Below, in pieces: positions 1 to 12,304 of a stretch of DNA of 64,000 bases. Each line of letters starts with the position of its first letter. Position 1 is the stretch's first letter. The notes under the pieces were generated by a model, which was given only the letters and a program-made list of their open reading frames with translations, was not told where the DNA came from and searched no databases. Source of the stretch: Paraphaeosphaeria minitans (lineage: Eukaryota; Ascomycota; Dothideomycetes; Pleosporales; Didymosphaeriaceae); contig WJXW01000005.1 in the NCBI GenBank assembly GCA_015832175.1, positions 434,001 to 498,000 of the forward strand, written 5' to 3'. The position numbers and the translations under genes were made by a program.

Positions 1-267
1 CCGGCAGCGTGCCTTCTTCCTACTATTTCCTTCTACTACCTACCTTCGTTGACGTAGAATGCACCACTCCCGCTCGCACGTTCCCTCAACTTCTTTCCAC
101 GACAGAAGCGGCCGGGGATGAGACTGCCTCAAGCGGAGGATATCAGAGCTTAGTTACGCGCGTTCGCTGGCCTGTTCAGCTGCACCGCAGCGTGTTCAAC
201 CACCCTTCTTTGCCAACAGAAACAAAGCCCGTCACATCGTGCCACTGCTGCCCACTACACCTCCACC
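1..267. other. Upstream flank of the Pta1 gene
   Basis: No convincing gene is seen here. The open frames in this stretch do not resemble any family I recognise and overlap the real gene in another frame. The stretch immediately before the Pta1 start is CA-rich, ending in a good fungal start context (CACCATG), so it most likely holds its promoter and 5' UTR. Confidence 0.6.
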
Positions 268-2930
268 ATGTCGAACACTCACCTAGAGCATGCGCGCTCG
301 CTTGCGCTGACCGACAGCAAATACTACCCCAGCTTGATGCCCGGTGTGCTGCCGCTCATCGGCCCCAATGCAAATGCCTCGCTGGAGGTGCAACGCTTTG
401 GCGCCGACTTCCTGGCTGAAATGTTTGCCTCGCCCATGTGGTCTGCAGAAGCGAAGCAACCCATAGCATTGCTGGTTCTCGACACCCTCAAGTACTATCT
501 GGATGAGGTGCACGACCGGGGCGTCGTCAAGGGCGCGGTGCAGGCGGCAGCTTCCGTCTATCCTCTGGTATACAGGCACACGTAAGTGACCCCACATGCT
601 AGATAGACTTCGAATTGCGGCAACACTTGTGGAGGAATGTGCGACAACCCCCGTAATTGCGCCCTGGAGAACGCTGTCTTATGTTTGAATTTGATTGCAG
701 AATCTCCGACCCAAACGACAAACCGCACTGGCAGACCATGATCGACATCAAATCTAATATACTGAATCGGATGAACACCGCCTCTCCAGGCATCCGAATA
801 TGCTGCGTCAAGTTCGTGCAGCAGGTGGTGCTTGCGCAGACACCTGGCGTGATAGATCCTAGGGTACTTTGCCCACACCCATGGCCACACGCGCAATCAG
901 CTCACAGAAGACAGCGGCCCGATCACAGCGACGTCTCGCTCGCCCTTGTACCCCGCGATCACCCGCTGTTGACATACGTACACCTCGAAGCCGAAGGGCA
1001 CGGCTTGCTAGATCGACTGCTAGATATCATACATGGAGATCATAGGTCAGATAGCATGCCATCGAGTGGCGGGACATATCTGACGGGATACAGTGATGCG
1101 TTGTCGGTCACCTCTGTACTCAACAGCTTGGGTGTCCTGATCCATCGACGGCCTGTTGTCGCGAACAAGGTCCTGAACAGCGTGCTGAACTTCAATCCAC
1201 TCAAGCTAGCAAACTCGCCCATGACACCCAAAAACAAGGTCAACATGAAGGCCATAGAACGCACAACGCGAGCTCTGCTTGTGAACACCCTTAAGAGGTA
1301 TGCTCTGCTATCATGGGCATTTCCTTGCATCAAACTCACCAAACCAGGAATACCACTGAACGACCGAATGACCCCAACAACGGTCGGATACAACACTTCT
1401 TGGAGCGTATGCATCGTATGCGACAAGACATGATGGAGGAGAGCAGCCGGAAACGGCCAGCTCCCGCTGAACGCACTGACGGCTTAGATCCTGCAAAGCG
1501 ACAGCGTTTGGCAGCTGGACCTCCAACGGTTACCACAACAGCCCCCCCTCTATCCCCTGGTCCCGTGAGCTATCGTCAGCTATTCACAATAGACCCTGAG
1601 AACGCTGCTGCGAACTTTGATGTCAAGATGTTCCAAGATCCTGCGCTTGTTCAGCAGATCCTTATACCTATTTTGCAGTCGATCGACGAGAAGAAGCTTC
1701 TTGAAGCTAGCAACGTACGTGAAATCCCGCTAGATTGCCAAGATGCGGCCAACCTCCCGTGGACGCGTAGCTTCCGGGTCAGGTGTGAACGCGGTCTCAC
1801 GTGACCCTCTGCTTTTGGACCACAACGCAACCTTCCCCACACTTGCAGCTTAAACTTGCCTCACGGTATATGGACCATGCTGATACAATGCTTTCTCACA
1901 GGTCGTCCGTAGTCGCTACCTTGCACTTAGCCATTCCATGTCGAGACAACAGCCTCCTGCACCGGTTGACGAGGATGAGTATGAGCCGGACGACTACGAG
2001 CCAGAGGACGCTGAGCAAGTCGCGAATAGACTTGACAGTACGGGAGATATTACACATGTTGCACCAGCAGCCTTCAAATTGCCCGAAGCACCTCGTCTCT
2101 CACCAGAGGAGGTACAGCAACACGGCGCGCTGGCGGTACGGCGCACATTCGGCTTGATAGGTGAGCTCGAGGAGAAAGGCAAGGCCACAAAGGGTGGTTT
2201 CAACCGCCTCGCGGCCAGCGATTACGGTCGGGACGCCTGGATCACCATCGCCGCTCGACTAGCTACCCGCGCAAGCGCCGGCCTAGACGACCCAGACGAC
2301 GGCATCAAAGACGAGTACGCCGTGAAGAGCATCAAAGGAACCCTCTCCATCGGCGACACAATACGAGACCTCCTCTACGACTACGTCATCCGCGACTGGA
2401 AAAAACGCATCGACGTCGCCGTCTCCTGGCTAAACGAGGAATGGTACAACGACGCCATCCTCGTGCAAGCTGCAGCCGCATCGTCTGCAAAATCCAGCAC
2501 GAACGGCGTGGCTCCGCCAAAAGGCCACTACCACCGCTGCGCCCTCCGCCTCATTGACGGCATCCTCCCGTACGTCGCGCCCCAGGACAAAGGCCTCATC
2601 CGCCTGTACTCCGAGCTACCCACCCTCGACTACGAGATCCTGTCCCGCATGAAGACCATGGCGCAGGACCCGGAGCGCGTCGGCCTCGCGACCCAGGTTC
2701 TGCAGTACCTGCACATGTTTCGGCCACCGGTTAAGAATGTCGTGGTGCAGATTGCGGCGGAGCTGTGGCGCGAGAACGACCGCGCGAAGCCGAAGGCGGG
2801 GCAGCTGCTCAAGGCTTGGAGGCCGGAGGTGCTGGCTGAGGCCGGGGGTGTGGAGGTGAAGATGGAGGAGGCGGATGCGAATGTAAACGGGAATGGGAAT
2901 GCGGTGGCGGAGGTGCAAGCTGCTGCGTAG
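268..2930 (+). CDS. PTA1: mRNA cleavage and polyadenylation factor subunit Pta1 / symplekin
   Basis: Scaffold subunit of the nuclear cleavage and polyadenylation factor, which matures pre-mRNA 3' ends. Model: exons 268-581, 701-863, 915-1045, 1094-1297, 1348-1714, 1902-2930, giving 735 aa with frame kept at every junction. The introns are 48-187 bp, and the 51- and 48-bp ones are in frame and read through without a stop. The N-terminal half has the conserved Pta1/symplekin HEAT-like blocks: a CVKFVQQVV segment followed by TPGVIDPR, then SLALVPRDHPLL, LLDRLLDIIHGDH and NSLGVLIHRRP. Next come LLVNTLKR and an RIQHFLERMHRMRQD helix. A low-complexity acidic segment (DEDEYEPDDYEPEDAEQ) precedes the C-terminal helical domain, and the tail is Asn/Gly/Ala-rich. 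Length fits fungal Pta1 (about 700 aa). The start is the first in-frame ATG in good context. Confidence 0.93.
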
Positions 2931-3406
2931 CCGCCACGAGAACGTCTAGGTGAGCACCTAGCGGCCACACTCTGCGTCGGATCAATCGTGTGGATGGATG
3001 CGTTGGACGGGATGGAATGGAACGAGGAGAGATCTGTATCATGGCCATGTACACTTATGTTGCTCGTCTGGACTGGCAGACGGGTGGATCCGTTTGGGTA
3101 GGCATGGTGGCGCCTTTGCGTCGTATATCAGCGGGCGGGTTGTGCTGTGACATCGCGGTTTCACGAAACACCAATCGTAAAGTGTAGAATTCGATGATAC
3201 CATGTGCTCTTCGTGTTCTTAGTCTCAGCGTTCAAATGCAATCCACATTGCCGCGAGTTTTGCTATTGTGCTGCGGGAAGAAGATGCTTAACTCAACATT
3301 CGAGCAAAGTCGGCCTGAAGTTTCAAAATTCATCATAAGTGTGCATTTTCAAGAATATCTACAAATGAACAAAAAAAACCTTTTTTTTTTTCGAAACGAA
3401 CGAGCG
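2931..3406. other. Convergent 3' intergenic spacer
   Basis: Two genes end towards each other across this 476-bp spacer. It holds a poly-A/poly-T junction around 3368-3391 (a run of A followed by a run of T), probably the bidirectional polyadenylation region. I see no gene in it. Confidence 0.6.
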
Positions 3407-5433
3407 TTAGACCCGGCACAGCCTCCCATCTTGCGTCGGGACCCCGCGATCGCCGTCTTCGACCACCCACTCATCACTACCCACACCGTGGTGCACGTAG
3501 AACAAGCCCGCGGGATCCCACTTCCTCTTAAGTGTCGCCAGCTCCGCGTAGTTCTCCCCCCAGAAGTCTTGCTTCCAGTTAGTGTTCCACGGATCCGCCT
3601 CGTTCCCGTACTCGCCCCCGTTCGGCGTGACCTCCCTCAAGGGTCCCATGATCTTGTTCGCAAAGTCATCCTTGGCCTGCTTGAGGCCCCCGGCGGTGGA
3701 CGGGTCGGCGATCCCGTTGATCATGAGCACCATGGCTTCTTCCTTGCGGAAGGCCGGGTTGACGCTGTTGAGGATCTTGTCCTGGGTCGCGGGCCGCTGA
3801 TTGTAGATTGTGATGACGGGGGCTGTGTCTATGGCGCTGCGAATCGCGGACCACGTCTGGTTGCGCAGGGGCTCGGTCGCCCAGTTGTCGGTGGGGACGA
3901 GGCGGACGCCGGGGGTGCCAGCGGTGCTGCCGATGTGAAAGTCGTCGTCGGACCAGCTGGCTTGGTAGGCGGGGTAGAAGGTGTCGTAGTATGTGGCGTT
4001 GAACTTGTATTGGATGCCGAGTGCGGTCAGCTTGTCGAAGAAGGGCTTCAGGAGGGCGTTGGTCTCCGCGACGGTCTTTTTGGTCGCGAAGAAGGGGGCC
4101 ATGGTGTACAGGTAGCCGACGCCGGCATTGATGATGGTGCCATACGAGTAGGTCTTGTTCGCGTTGTAGTTGGGAATCTCGTCCCAGAAAAACTTGAGCG
4201 CCTCCCAGAATGGCTCAGGACCGGTCATGAAGGAGTTGAAGCTCCAAGTAGCGACCGTCACGGGAACTTTTTCGTGGACCTTGACGACAGCTGAGGTAAC
4301 GATGCCGAATGTTCCGCCGCCACCGCCGAGCAGAGCCCAGTACAAGTCGCTGTTGACGGTCGGCGTCGCAGTAATGAAGAGGCCACTAGCAGTCACGACT
4401 TCGAGGGCCAGAACCTGGTCGGAACCCATTCCAAAAAGCTGCATCAGTGGAGAGTGGCCTCCATTGGCAGAATAGCCACCGAAGACGCCGACCGTAGGGC
4501 AGATTCCTGCAACAGCAGACACGCCATACTTGTCGGCAGCCTGATACAGCTCGTAACCCAGCACACCAGCTCCAGCCTTGAAGACAGGACCGTTGTAGGT
4601 GGAGCTCTTATAGTTTTGGATGTACTGGATTCCCTTCAGGTTGTGCATCCACAGGCTCAATGCGCCTCTTCCGGTTGACCTTCCGTTGTAATCGTGGCCA
4701 GTATTCCTAACAACGAGGCGGAGGCTTGAGGTACGTGCGAAATTGACAGCTAACTGAATTTGAGCCACATTGGTGACGTGGACAGAGTACGTAGAATAGC
4801 CACCCTGGGTGCAGTTGCCGTGCGATGCAGCATCGCCTGGGAGCAGGCATGTGGGACCCGTGTACAGCGGAAACATCATGGAGCCGGGGTCATTGTAGCT
4901 ACGATTATCAGACTTGAAAGTTGACAATTTTCAGGGAAGCCTTACTGGAGTTCACCGGTTGTCCAGCCGGCAGTGACAGCAGCGCACTTGTCGGCGTCGT
5001 AGTTATCGAACTCGGAGTCTTTGTAGCAGTAGGAGGCAAGCGGGACAATTGGCTCCAATGCCCCACCGAGCAGGAGGTCAAAGATGCCCCAGACAAGCTC
5101 GGCGGGGTACAAAAAATCTCCAGGAACAGACTTGCACCTGACCAGGCGGCGCTGGCGTTTGACGCGCTCGGACAATTGCGTCGTAGTATTCTCGAAGGCG
5201 AAGAGATGGGCATACTCCTGGATCTCCGGGGTGTTGACAATGTCAGCGACCACAGCGTCCGTCAATTGAGTCGTTTCCTCCTCAAACAAAGGTACGCCCG
5301 CATCGGTGGAGTCTGCGGGCACCTCGGTCGCAGCAGGAGCCACTGCGGAAGAGATGGAAGCAGGGACAGAAGGCACGAGCTCTTGAGCTCCTACGAGCAC
5401 AGCCGCCAAAGAGAGGACGAGAAGGGCCAGCAT
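3407..5433 (-). CDS. Secreted FAD-linked oxidoreductase (berberine bridge enzyme type)
   Basis: Two exons, 5433-4946 and 4898-3407, joined by a 46-bp intron, give 659 aa. The acceptor was chosen because it restores frame into the YNDPGSMMFPLYTGPTC block. Residues 1-16 are a signal peptide ending in VGA, so the enzyme is probably secreted. The PCMH-type FAD domain follows. NTGHDY carries the His, and GICPTVGVFGGYSANGGHS the Cys, at the positions where BBE-like enzymes bind FAD covalently through both residues. The C-terminal BBE domain ends with YAELATLKRKWDPAGLFYVHHGVGSDEW, the family's usual closing block (given here only as recognised motif positions near residues 620-650). Such enzymes oxidise sugars, alkaloids or secondary-metabolite intermediates with O2; the substrate cannot be read from sequence. 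No cluster partners are evident. Confidence 0.9.
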
Positions 5434-7198
5434 ACTGAACGACGGTCTGCTGGAGATGCTGCTGGAGTCAAAGACGATCTTGTGCTCGGCAATAAACGCT
5501 CCATTCTCGCGACTCCCACTCTATTTAGGATACCAGAAGCAGCTACAATGGGATGAGCGCAATCACCTCTCCGGCCATCGCGACATGTTCGGCACTTACG
5601 CACTTGCTGGGCCAGTAGGCCTGAAGGAATCGTGGGGCGAGTCAGTACGGTATCGAGTGACGAAGCCACGCCGCGCACCTGCACCCAGAGCCGCAGACAG
5701 ATGGAGATGGGCACCGACTCCGCGGGTGGGCAGTGCCTGGGCCGAACATGTGAAGCGCACGCGGCTCGGGCCTCGCGTTCTCGAATCTATGTACGGGACC
5801 CTGAGGGCCTTTTATCCGCCTGCCGTGCGACCGACATGCAGGTGAGCACTTTATAGCTCTTGTTGGGATATATCCTGCGGCGTGGTAGATCGACCCGAAA
5901 CCTTGTTTTGCCCACGGTTCCTGCGAAGCATCAATGCTGACAGGTACAGACAGAGTCCGTATAAAAAAGCGAGATAGATACGTCCCGTTTGCACTATAAC
6001 GACCGAAGAAACGTACTGTGTACTGCGTACTGCGTCCCAGTGTGTATGGGGCGCAATCGAAAAGACCCCACGCGGCTAGGTAATCTAGCGATCTGTGCGC
6101 CAGTCCCCTTTGGTGCTAGTGTATTCCATAGTCCATCTCGCTTGCAGAACGACATCCTCGATATGGAAACACTCCATGATAGCCGCCACGAACTCCTGCA
6201 GCCCTGGGCGAGACCCTCTCTTCGACATAGCTATTTGAAATCCAGCTCGCAACGCCCATTCGAGCAAAAGGCGCCGTGTTTTCGACCCCGGGACTCGTTC
6301 CACCGCAGCATCGGCAGGTGTAAACGTTGCCAAAGTTGCACGCGACGGCCAACCCACCGCGGCAGAAATAGACCCCTGATCATGGTTCGCACATGTGATT
6401 TTCGAGGAGCAGTGTGTGAGGGGCTTCATGCCCTTAATTGTCCTTGCTCAGGAACCTTGAGGATTCGCCTGCTATGTCACCACAATCCAGCACAAAACGC
6501 TTCCCAAGTGAGGCGTTGAACAGGTTGCAGAATAATACCACTTGGTTGTATGAATCTTGTAGCGAACTCGCTCCACCCAGGCCTCAGGCGAAATTATTGG
6601 CAGCGCGACTACAGCAGGTATTCTTGGCGTATACGTCTGTAAAAGCTGCAGATTTTGCAGGCAGTACTCAGCCCCCGAATGCTCGAATGGAGTCTTATAT
6701 GGATCATGGCTCCTCTATTGTACTTGCGCTTGCAAGCTCGGCATCGCATCACCGAGAACCCCGTCCCCTCCACTTTCCCAATTTCCCTAGATTTTGTAAA
6801 TGCCTGTCCTGCCGCGTCGCCAGTCTCTGTCCAAGATCGCACGACCAACAGGGGGACTAGCCGCCACACCAAGTCACCAAAGCATCAACGGCCGCTTGCT
6901 CCCAATCCATCATAGCATGTCGTCTTATTCGCGGGGAGCCTTCGTATCCTGCCTCGCGTCCTCCAGAGGGTCAGACTTGCGCCTCGCGAAGAGAACACAA
7001 CAGGTTTCGTCATGGGTGTCTTGCAGGAACCCAAATCTTGCTCCTCATTCCTTGCCTGTGAGTGGCTCTAGGACAGCCGTGAGTGCAGCCGCCAACGTGA
7101 TGCTCTCGCTAGGTACATGCACAAGTGATATGTAAGGAATGTCTACTGTATACATACATGCGCCACATACGTCTCCATCGTAACGGCCACACGACACC
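5434..7198. other. Gene-poor spacer
   Basis: This 1.76-kb stretch has several short overlapping open frames on both strands (for example about 176 codons on + at 5989 and 114 on - at 6429). None has a recognisable domain, good start context or convincing introns. It contains the promoter of the FAD oxidoreductase on the left and of the rhodopsin-domain gene on the right. I see nothing else in it. Confidence 0.5.
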
Positions 7199-8570
7199 AT
7201 GTCGACCCCGTTGACGCTGGACGCGATTCCAGGCGCCGGCATGCCCATCTTCAACCCCAACCCGAGTAAAGGTCTGCAGCCGCTGCTCATCGCGCTGCTG
7301 TACCTCTTTCCTGCAATCGCAGGGCTGATCGTCGCGGTAAGGATTGTGAAGAAGCGTATCGATCGCACGCTTGGAGGAGGTAAGAACTAAGCTGGTATTT
7401 GCTACGTTAGTGGGTAGAGTTGACCACCACAGACGACGCACTGATTTTTTTGGGGTGGGTGCTGGCACTGGGGAACAGCATCATTGTACATTTGTGTAAG
7501 GACATCAACATCCGTGTGCGAGGTGCTGAAGTGACTGGATACAGATTCGCTCGAAATGCGGACGGGTTACCATGACCAAGATGTTAACTTCATGGCGATA
7601 GACTGGGTGCGCGCAAACAAAGTATGTTCGATCTGAACCACTCCATCTCAGCGTGCCTAACAATGACAAGTTGCAATTCGCCCTCGGCGCCGAATACAAC
7701 CCCGTTGTCTGCATCGTCAAGATGTCCTTCCTGTGGTCTCTTCAAAGACTTCGATCGCCAAACAAACGGATCCAACGCTCCCTCTGGGCCATCCAAATCA
7801 TCAACCTCATCTATATGATCGTATCCACCTGCGTCGCACTCGTTCCTTGCCTTCCTCTCCGCAAAAAATGGCACCCCGAGATCCCCGGCCACTGCATGCA
7901 AGGCGACAAATACGTCCTCGGCAACGTCACCATCGTGCTGGTCACCGACGCGCTAGTCCTGCTCATGCCCTCATGGATCATATGGGACCTGCAGATGCCG
8001 CTACGACGCAAGATCATGACCATATCCTTCTTGTCCTTCGGCATCGTGCTCATCGCCGTCGGCATCGCGCGTATGACATGGTTGTACAATGCCTTCCTCG
8101 GGAAATCCAAGTCCTACTCTGTGGAATCCGCTTACTCCGCCATCGAGTCCAGTGTCGCCATCGTCGGCGCGTGCGGACCCACCGTGAAGTACATCCTCTC
8201 GTGCTGCGTGCCGTCGCTCGCGTGGGCGCCCGTCTCAAGAAAGCGCTCGGGCTACAACAGCAGTGCGCATGCGCAGAGCGCTGCGAAGCGCAGCGGTACG
8301 GGCCGTTCAAGAAAACCAACAGATGGGTACGACGATCTGGATACATTCGATGTGACGGGTGAGCACTACGAGATGAAGAGCGACTGGAAATGGACAGGAA
8401 ACCAGGAGGTGGATGCGCGGAGCGACGAGCAAGAGATTACACGTGAGGTCGGGGGTGGGCATGGGGGGATTGTTAAGAGTGTGGAATGGACGGTGAGTTC
8501 GAGGGGAGAGGACGAGAGGGAGCAAAAAAGTCAGACAGATGTGAGGACGGAGCCGGCGCATGTTGTTTAA
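7199..8570 (+). CDS. Fungal rhodopsin-domain integral membrane protein
   Basis: Exons 7199-7379, 7433-7495, 7545-7621 and 7671-8570 encode 406 aa; introns are 53, 49 and 49 bp. The spliced protein shows the order typical of the family: a first helix (PLLIALLYLFPAIAGLIVAV), then DDALIFLGWVLALGNSIIVH, a GYHDQDV loop, DWVRANK joined to LQFALGAEYNPVVCIVKMSFL, and further helices up to SSVAIVGACGPTVKYIL, seven in all. The loop between helices 4 and 5 has HPEIPGHC with a Cys. The last 130 residues are a hydrophilic cytosolic tail rich in Glu, Ser and Arg. The family is common in Pezizomycotina and related to PTH11-like receptors, but this copy has no CFEM domain. Ligand and function are unknown. 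Confidence 0.88.
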
Positions 8571-9997
8571 CACCGGACGTATTTTTTTCTGGTATTAACC
8601 TAACGAGGCGTACACAGTTGGTGGGGAAAGTAGCATGCGTGGAGGTTTGTAGTGAAGTGATGCTGCATGACGTTCAAACATTCTTAACGCCGGAGCAAAG
8701 AAGGAATCGCCGCTGAAGATTCATTGAGAGTAATACCACTTGATCATAGCTCTTGGTATAAAAACAACACGTCATCGTTTGCTTGAGTGGATACGTGGAC
8801 GTCCAGATCCAGATACAGAGATCATCTCCAGTGGGCGATCTCATTCACTTCACCCAGTTCACCTCACCTCAACCACCATGGACCCATGACCTCCATCAAC
8901 TCCCCTATATATACCTCTCTGATCGAAGTATTCTTGTCAAATCAAACAAAAAATCAACTCCTTGGTTTCTCTGAGCCGGACTCCGAATTGGCTTTTAGTT
9001 TTTGCCGTTTTGTTTCTTTTTGCATTTGATAGATGAGACGACGCGGTGATTCGATCCCGCCTCTGGCCGCCATCTACCTACCACCACGAGCGCAACCGAA
9101 GATGTCAATATTCAGACATGTGGCCCGATATATGTACTCTCGCGCTACGTCCAGCATAATCCGCATTGACATTTGTCTACCTGCGCTACACCAATTATAA
9201 AACGTCTACAAACTCTAGCAACCGTCGGATATATATGCTTTTTATTTGTGGCAAAGTTCTACCGTGCCCGCTCTACTCGTGAAAACGGTAAGTCATGTCA
9301 GTCTTCTTGAGCTTGAGAAATCGCCATCTCCTGCGATACCCACGCGTGCGTGTCCTTGTGATCCACAGCGCAGAAGAATAAATCCTCCTCTGTAGGCGCC
9401 AACAACAATTTCTCCGTGAACTCATCCGTGGTTGATACGCAGTGGGTGAGCTAGAGGGCGTGGCTAAAGCGGAGAAGGCAAAGGGAGAGAAGAGGAGTGC
9501 GGAGATTGCGATGGTGGGTTTGGAGAAGACTATTTTGAAGAAGGTTGACTGAAGAATAGATATTGAGAGGTAATGGGGTGTGGTACTCCGAATCGAAGGC
9601 AGGATTTTGCTCTTTTTATGGCTTCCGGATCTTTTTGCAACGTTGTTCGCTGTGAATGTGCTAGGCAATGGAGGCTGGATTGGTCATTAGATCGGGACAG
9701 GTCATGCGAACTACATTTAGTCGAGTGAGTAGTGCCTGAAAGGATTATTAGCTTTATTCTTTCGCAGAGCATCGCATAGGACCCTCTCAACTGGCTACTT
9801 TTCCATTGAAAAAGTTAACTGGCTACTCACGGCTTACAACAACTAGCGTAGTTCTACCTATGCAAAAAGGACTATGCGAGCTGACCTAGCACGGCTGAGC
9901 AGCAACTTAGTGACGAATCCGGGCGCGAAAGTAATCCGAAAAAAGAAATCGCAAGTGAAGCTGATCTGTGAGCAAATTGTACCTCCCTCCTCCAAGA
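8571..9997. other. Intergenic spacer without a supported gene
   Basis: This 1.43-kb stretch has only short frames with no family signature. It contains a polypurine/polypyrimidine patch and the 3' ends of the flanking convergent genes. Confidence 0.5.
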
Positions 9998-11806
9998 TTA
10001 TGCGTTGTAGTCTTGCAATGCCTGGCCTTTCTCCCCACTGACCACCGAAGTCTGAATCTCTGGGCCATTGATCCCATCCAGAAAAGTATTGTCAGAAAGG
10101 GGAACGACCCCAATTCTGCGTGCCTCTTCCGCGGTGAATGTGCCATATACGTCCACGTCGTCAATCTGGTTCATGTCGGGGACCGGGAAGGCGAGGTTGA
10201 GGACGTAGAATACCGTCGCACTGATGAAGAAGCCTGACATGATTAGTGCCGCACACAAATACTCTGGAGTATCAATACGTACCGATAAGGAAGGCCATAT
10301 AGTATAGTTGCACAAGCGGTCTCGGTGGACTCGGGTCCATGCGAACTGTGACAACGAGCCCACCGATAGTCGGCCCCCATCCGCAGATCCACGCTGAAAT
10401 GGCTCGCCAGTTGATCCCTTTCCAAAAGTAGTATGTACTATCTTCGGTCCGGTAGAGATGACTGAGTCTGACTCTTCGTTTGCGAAGTATGTAATAATCG
10501 CAGGCCATGATCCCTATCATGGGGGCCAAGAACACCGAGAAAGAAGAGAGGACAGCAATGAAGGTTGTCGCGCGGTTGATCAGCTGCCAAGGCTGGACGA
10601 TCCATGCGGCAAGAAATGTGATGATAGCTCCCCGCCGAATGTCAACATAGCGTGGAAACAGACCGGCCAAATCTATGCCACCTGCAATGGCATTGCCGCA
10701 AATGTTCTCAAACATGGCAGTGAATGCGAAGCCAGCGGAAAGAAAGAAGACTCCAGCGCGTGCCTTCGACGATCCATTGCCGTTATCCATCATGACCATG
10801 AGTAAGTCCGGAGGATTCCAGTAGACCTCGCCGTAGATCTTCTGTGCGGCTGCAGCAGTGACCAATCCAATCAGCGACACTAAGATGCCAGTGATGAGGC
10901 AGCTCGTAATAGTACCGATAACGTAGTGCCTGCGAGCTGAAGCATATCGCGAAAAGTCCGAACCGTTGGTAATTCCGGCGGCGAGGCTGCCAATAGACTG
11001 GTTGATCCCAGCCATGATGAGCCACGACGAACTCCAAGATGACCCAGCCGGTATTTGCTGACCTGTGTTCCAGAGCGGCCCCACACCTTTTGCGACGGTC
11101 AACGCCCAAATCATCCACGCCAACATGCCAACGCTGCACCAAGTACACACGACGAGGAATGGGATCCTGAAATTTTCCGGTCTAATCCACAGGAATGGTG
11201 TTGAGAGGAACCAGAAGACCACGAAGCCGACAAACTCGTAGGTAGTCGTTGGCATATCCGGCCCGAATGTATTCTCGATCCGCGCAAATGAAGGCCATAT
11301 CGCCGTGATACAGACTGCGCAAAGACGGCCACCATTCCAACACTGGACTGCATTCCATATGAAGTTCAAAAGGATGCGCTGCAAAAGTGGGATGTAGCTA
11401 GCACGCAGTCCCCAAGAGTATCTGTTCTGGACCGTAAAGCCAACATGCCACTTGAGGCCGGCCCAGGCAATCAAGGTGGAAAACATGGCGATAAATACTC
11501 GGCCAACAACGATGATGAGCATAGCCTGGCGTACTGAGAGGCCCTGGGCTACTTAGGGTTAGAACAAGGCCATTTCTTTTTCGATTGGGACATACTCAGG
11601 TACGTATTCGGGGTTTGCCAATTTGCCAAATTCAGGGAGGCTATTGACCAGAAGCCGAAGAAGTTGAACCAGCCCCAAGTCCTCCGTGAGGGGGGCAGGG
11701 GGATGAGATCGCGATTGCTCCAGGCATCTGTCTGCTCGTGCTGTGCTGCGTCGCCCCGGAGCCGAACACTCTCGTTCAAGGCAACGAATCGCTGACGGAT
11801 AGCCAT
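9998..11806 (-). CDS. NCS1-family nucleobase/allantoin/hydantoin-type permease
   Basis: Exons 11806-11596, 11551-10283 and 10233-9998 (introns 44 and 49 bp) give 571 aa. NCS1 proteins are plasma-membrane symporters for uracil, purines, allantoin, thiamine or hydantoins. The family signature WSNRDLIPLPPSRRTWGWFN sits just before helix 1, followed by NLANWQTPNTYL, GLSVRQAM, NDFSRYA-like NGSDFSRYASARR, and twelve hydrophobic segments. DYYILRKRRVRL is the usual late cytosolic loop. The first true ATG is MAIRQRF; a longer frame upstream begins only with a non-ATG codon. The gene is head-to-head with the hydantoinase, which suggests hydantoin, allantoin or related N-heterocycle uptake (inference). 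The closest functional class (Fur uracil, allantoin, Mhp1-like) cannot be settled by eye. Confidence 0.9.
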
Positions 11807-12304
11807 GTCGTTACCTGGTGTCAAAACAGAAGGGGACGAGGAACCTGGCGAGAATGCCGCATGGGGAATCCGAGGCTTTGGGACCGGGACGTATGATAAG
11901 AAACATCGGAGTTGATGTTGCGCTTGGCTCGGAGTGTAGGTGATACGAGGGAAGAGCGAAAGCGGGGTTCATCTGATCACACTGATAACGCACATTGCAG
12001 TGAATGCAATGACTCGTCGAACAGGAGCCGAGATGTCCGTGTGATGCAACGATAGGAGCCGACATGTCCGCGTGATGGAACGGCTTGAAGTCAAGTTTGG
12101 GGATAGATTAGTAGCCTAGTAGACTGCCTAGATAGTGGATTTGTGGGTACCTAGTCTACCCCACCCTCGGAGTTACGGTATGCCTTCCGACCTTCGGCTG
12201 TTACGATATCGATAGTAAACATAGCTCACGACAGTCTATCACATCCTGCAGAGCTGCTTATTTGCCTCTTTCCCCGCCGTTGCTTCGAGACCACACTTCA
12301 CACA
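11807..12304. promoter_or_regulatory. Shared divergent promoter with GATA sites and a direct repeat
   Basis: This 498-bp region lies between the start codons of the permease (leftward) and the hydantoinase (rightward). It contains TGATAAG at 11894-11900, CTGATAA at 11982-11988, and AGATAG and CGATAG further right. These match the HGATAR consensus of AreA/NIT2 nitrogen regulators. A 29-bp sequence starting AGGAGCCGA is repeated directly at 12023-12051 and 12054-12082 with only three differences. Nitrogen control is inferred from these sites and from the predicted functions of the two genes. Confidence 0.5.
12023..12082 (+). repeat. 31-bp-spaced direct repeat in the divergent promoter
   Basis: Two copies of a 29-bp unit containing ATGTCCG-GTGATG differ at only three positions. 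The location between divergently transcribed, functionally matched genes makes a regulator binding site possible, but a neutral duplication is equally allowed. Confidence 0.6.

Noticed and set aside
3194..4294. 366-codon plus-strand frame
   Set aside because: It lies antisense within the FAD oxidoreductase gene and is a GC-rich shadow frame without features of its own.
5989..6860. Overlapping open frames of 176 and 140 codons (+) and 114 codons (-)
   Set aside because: No domain, weak start contexts and mutual overlap on both strands. A gene cannot be excluded but is not supported.
9031..9075. tRNA-like sequence with GATTCGATCCCGCC
   Set aside because: The stem around the TTCGATC loop does not pair, and no acceptor, D or anticodon arms can be formed.
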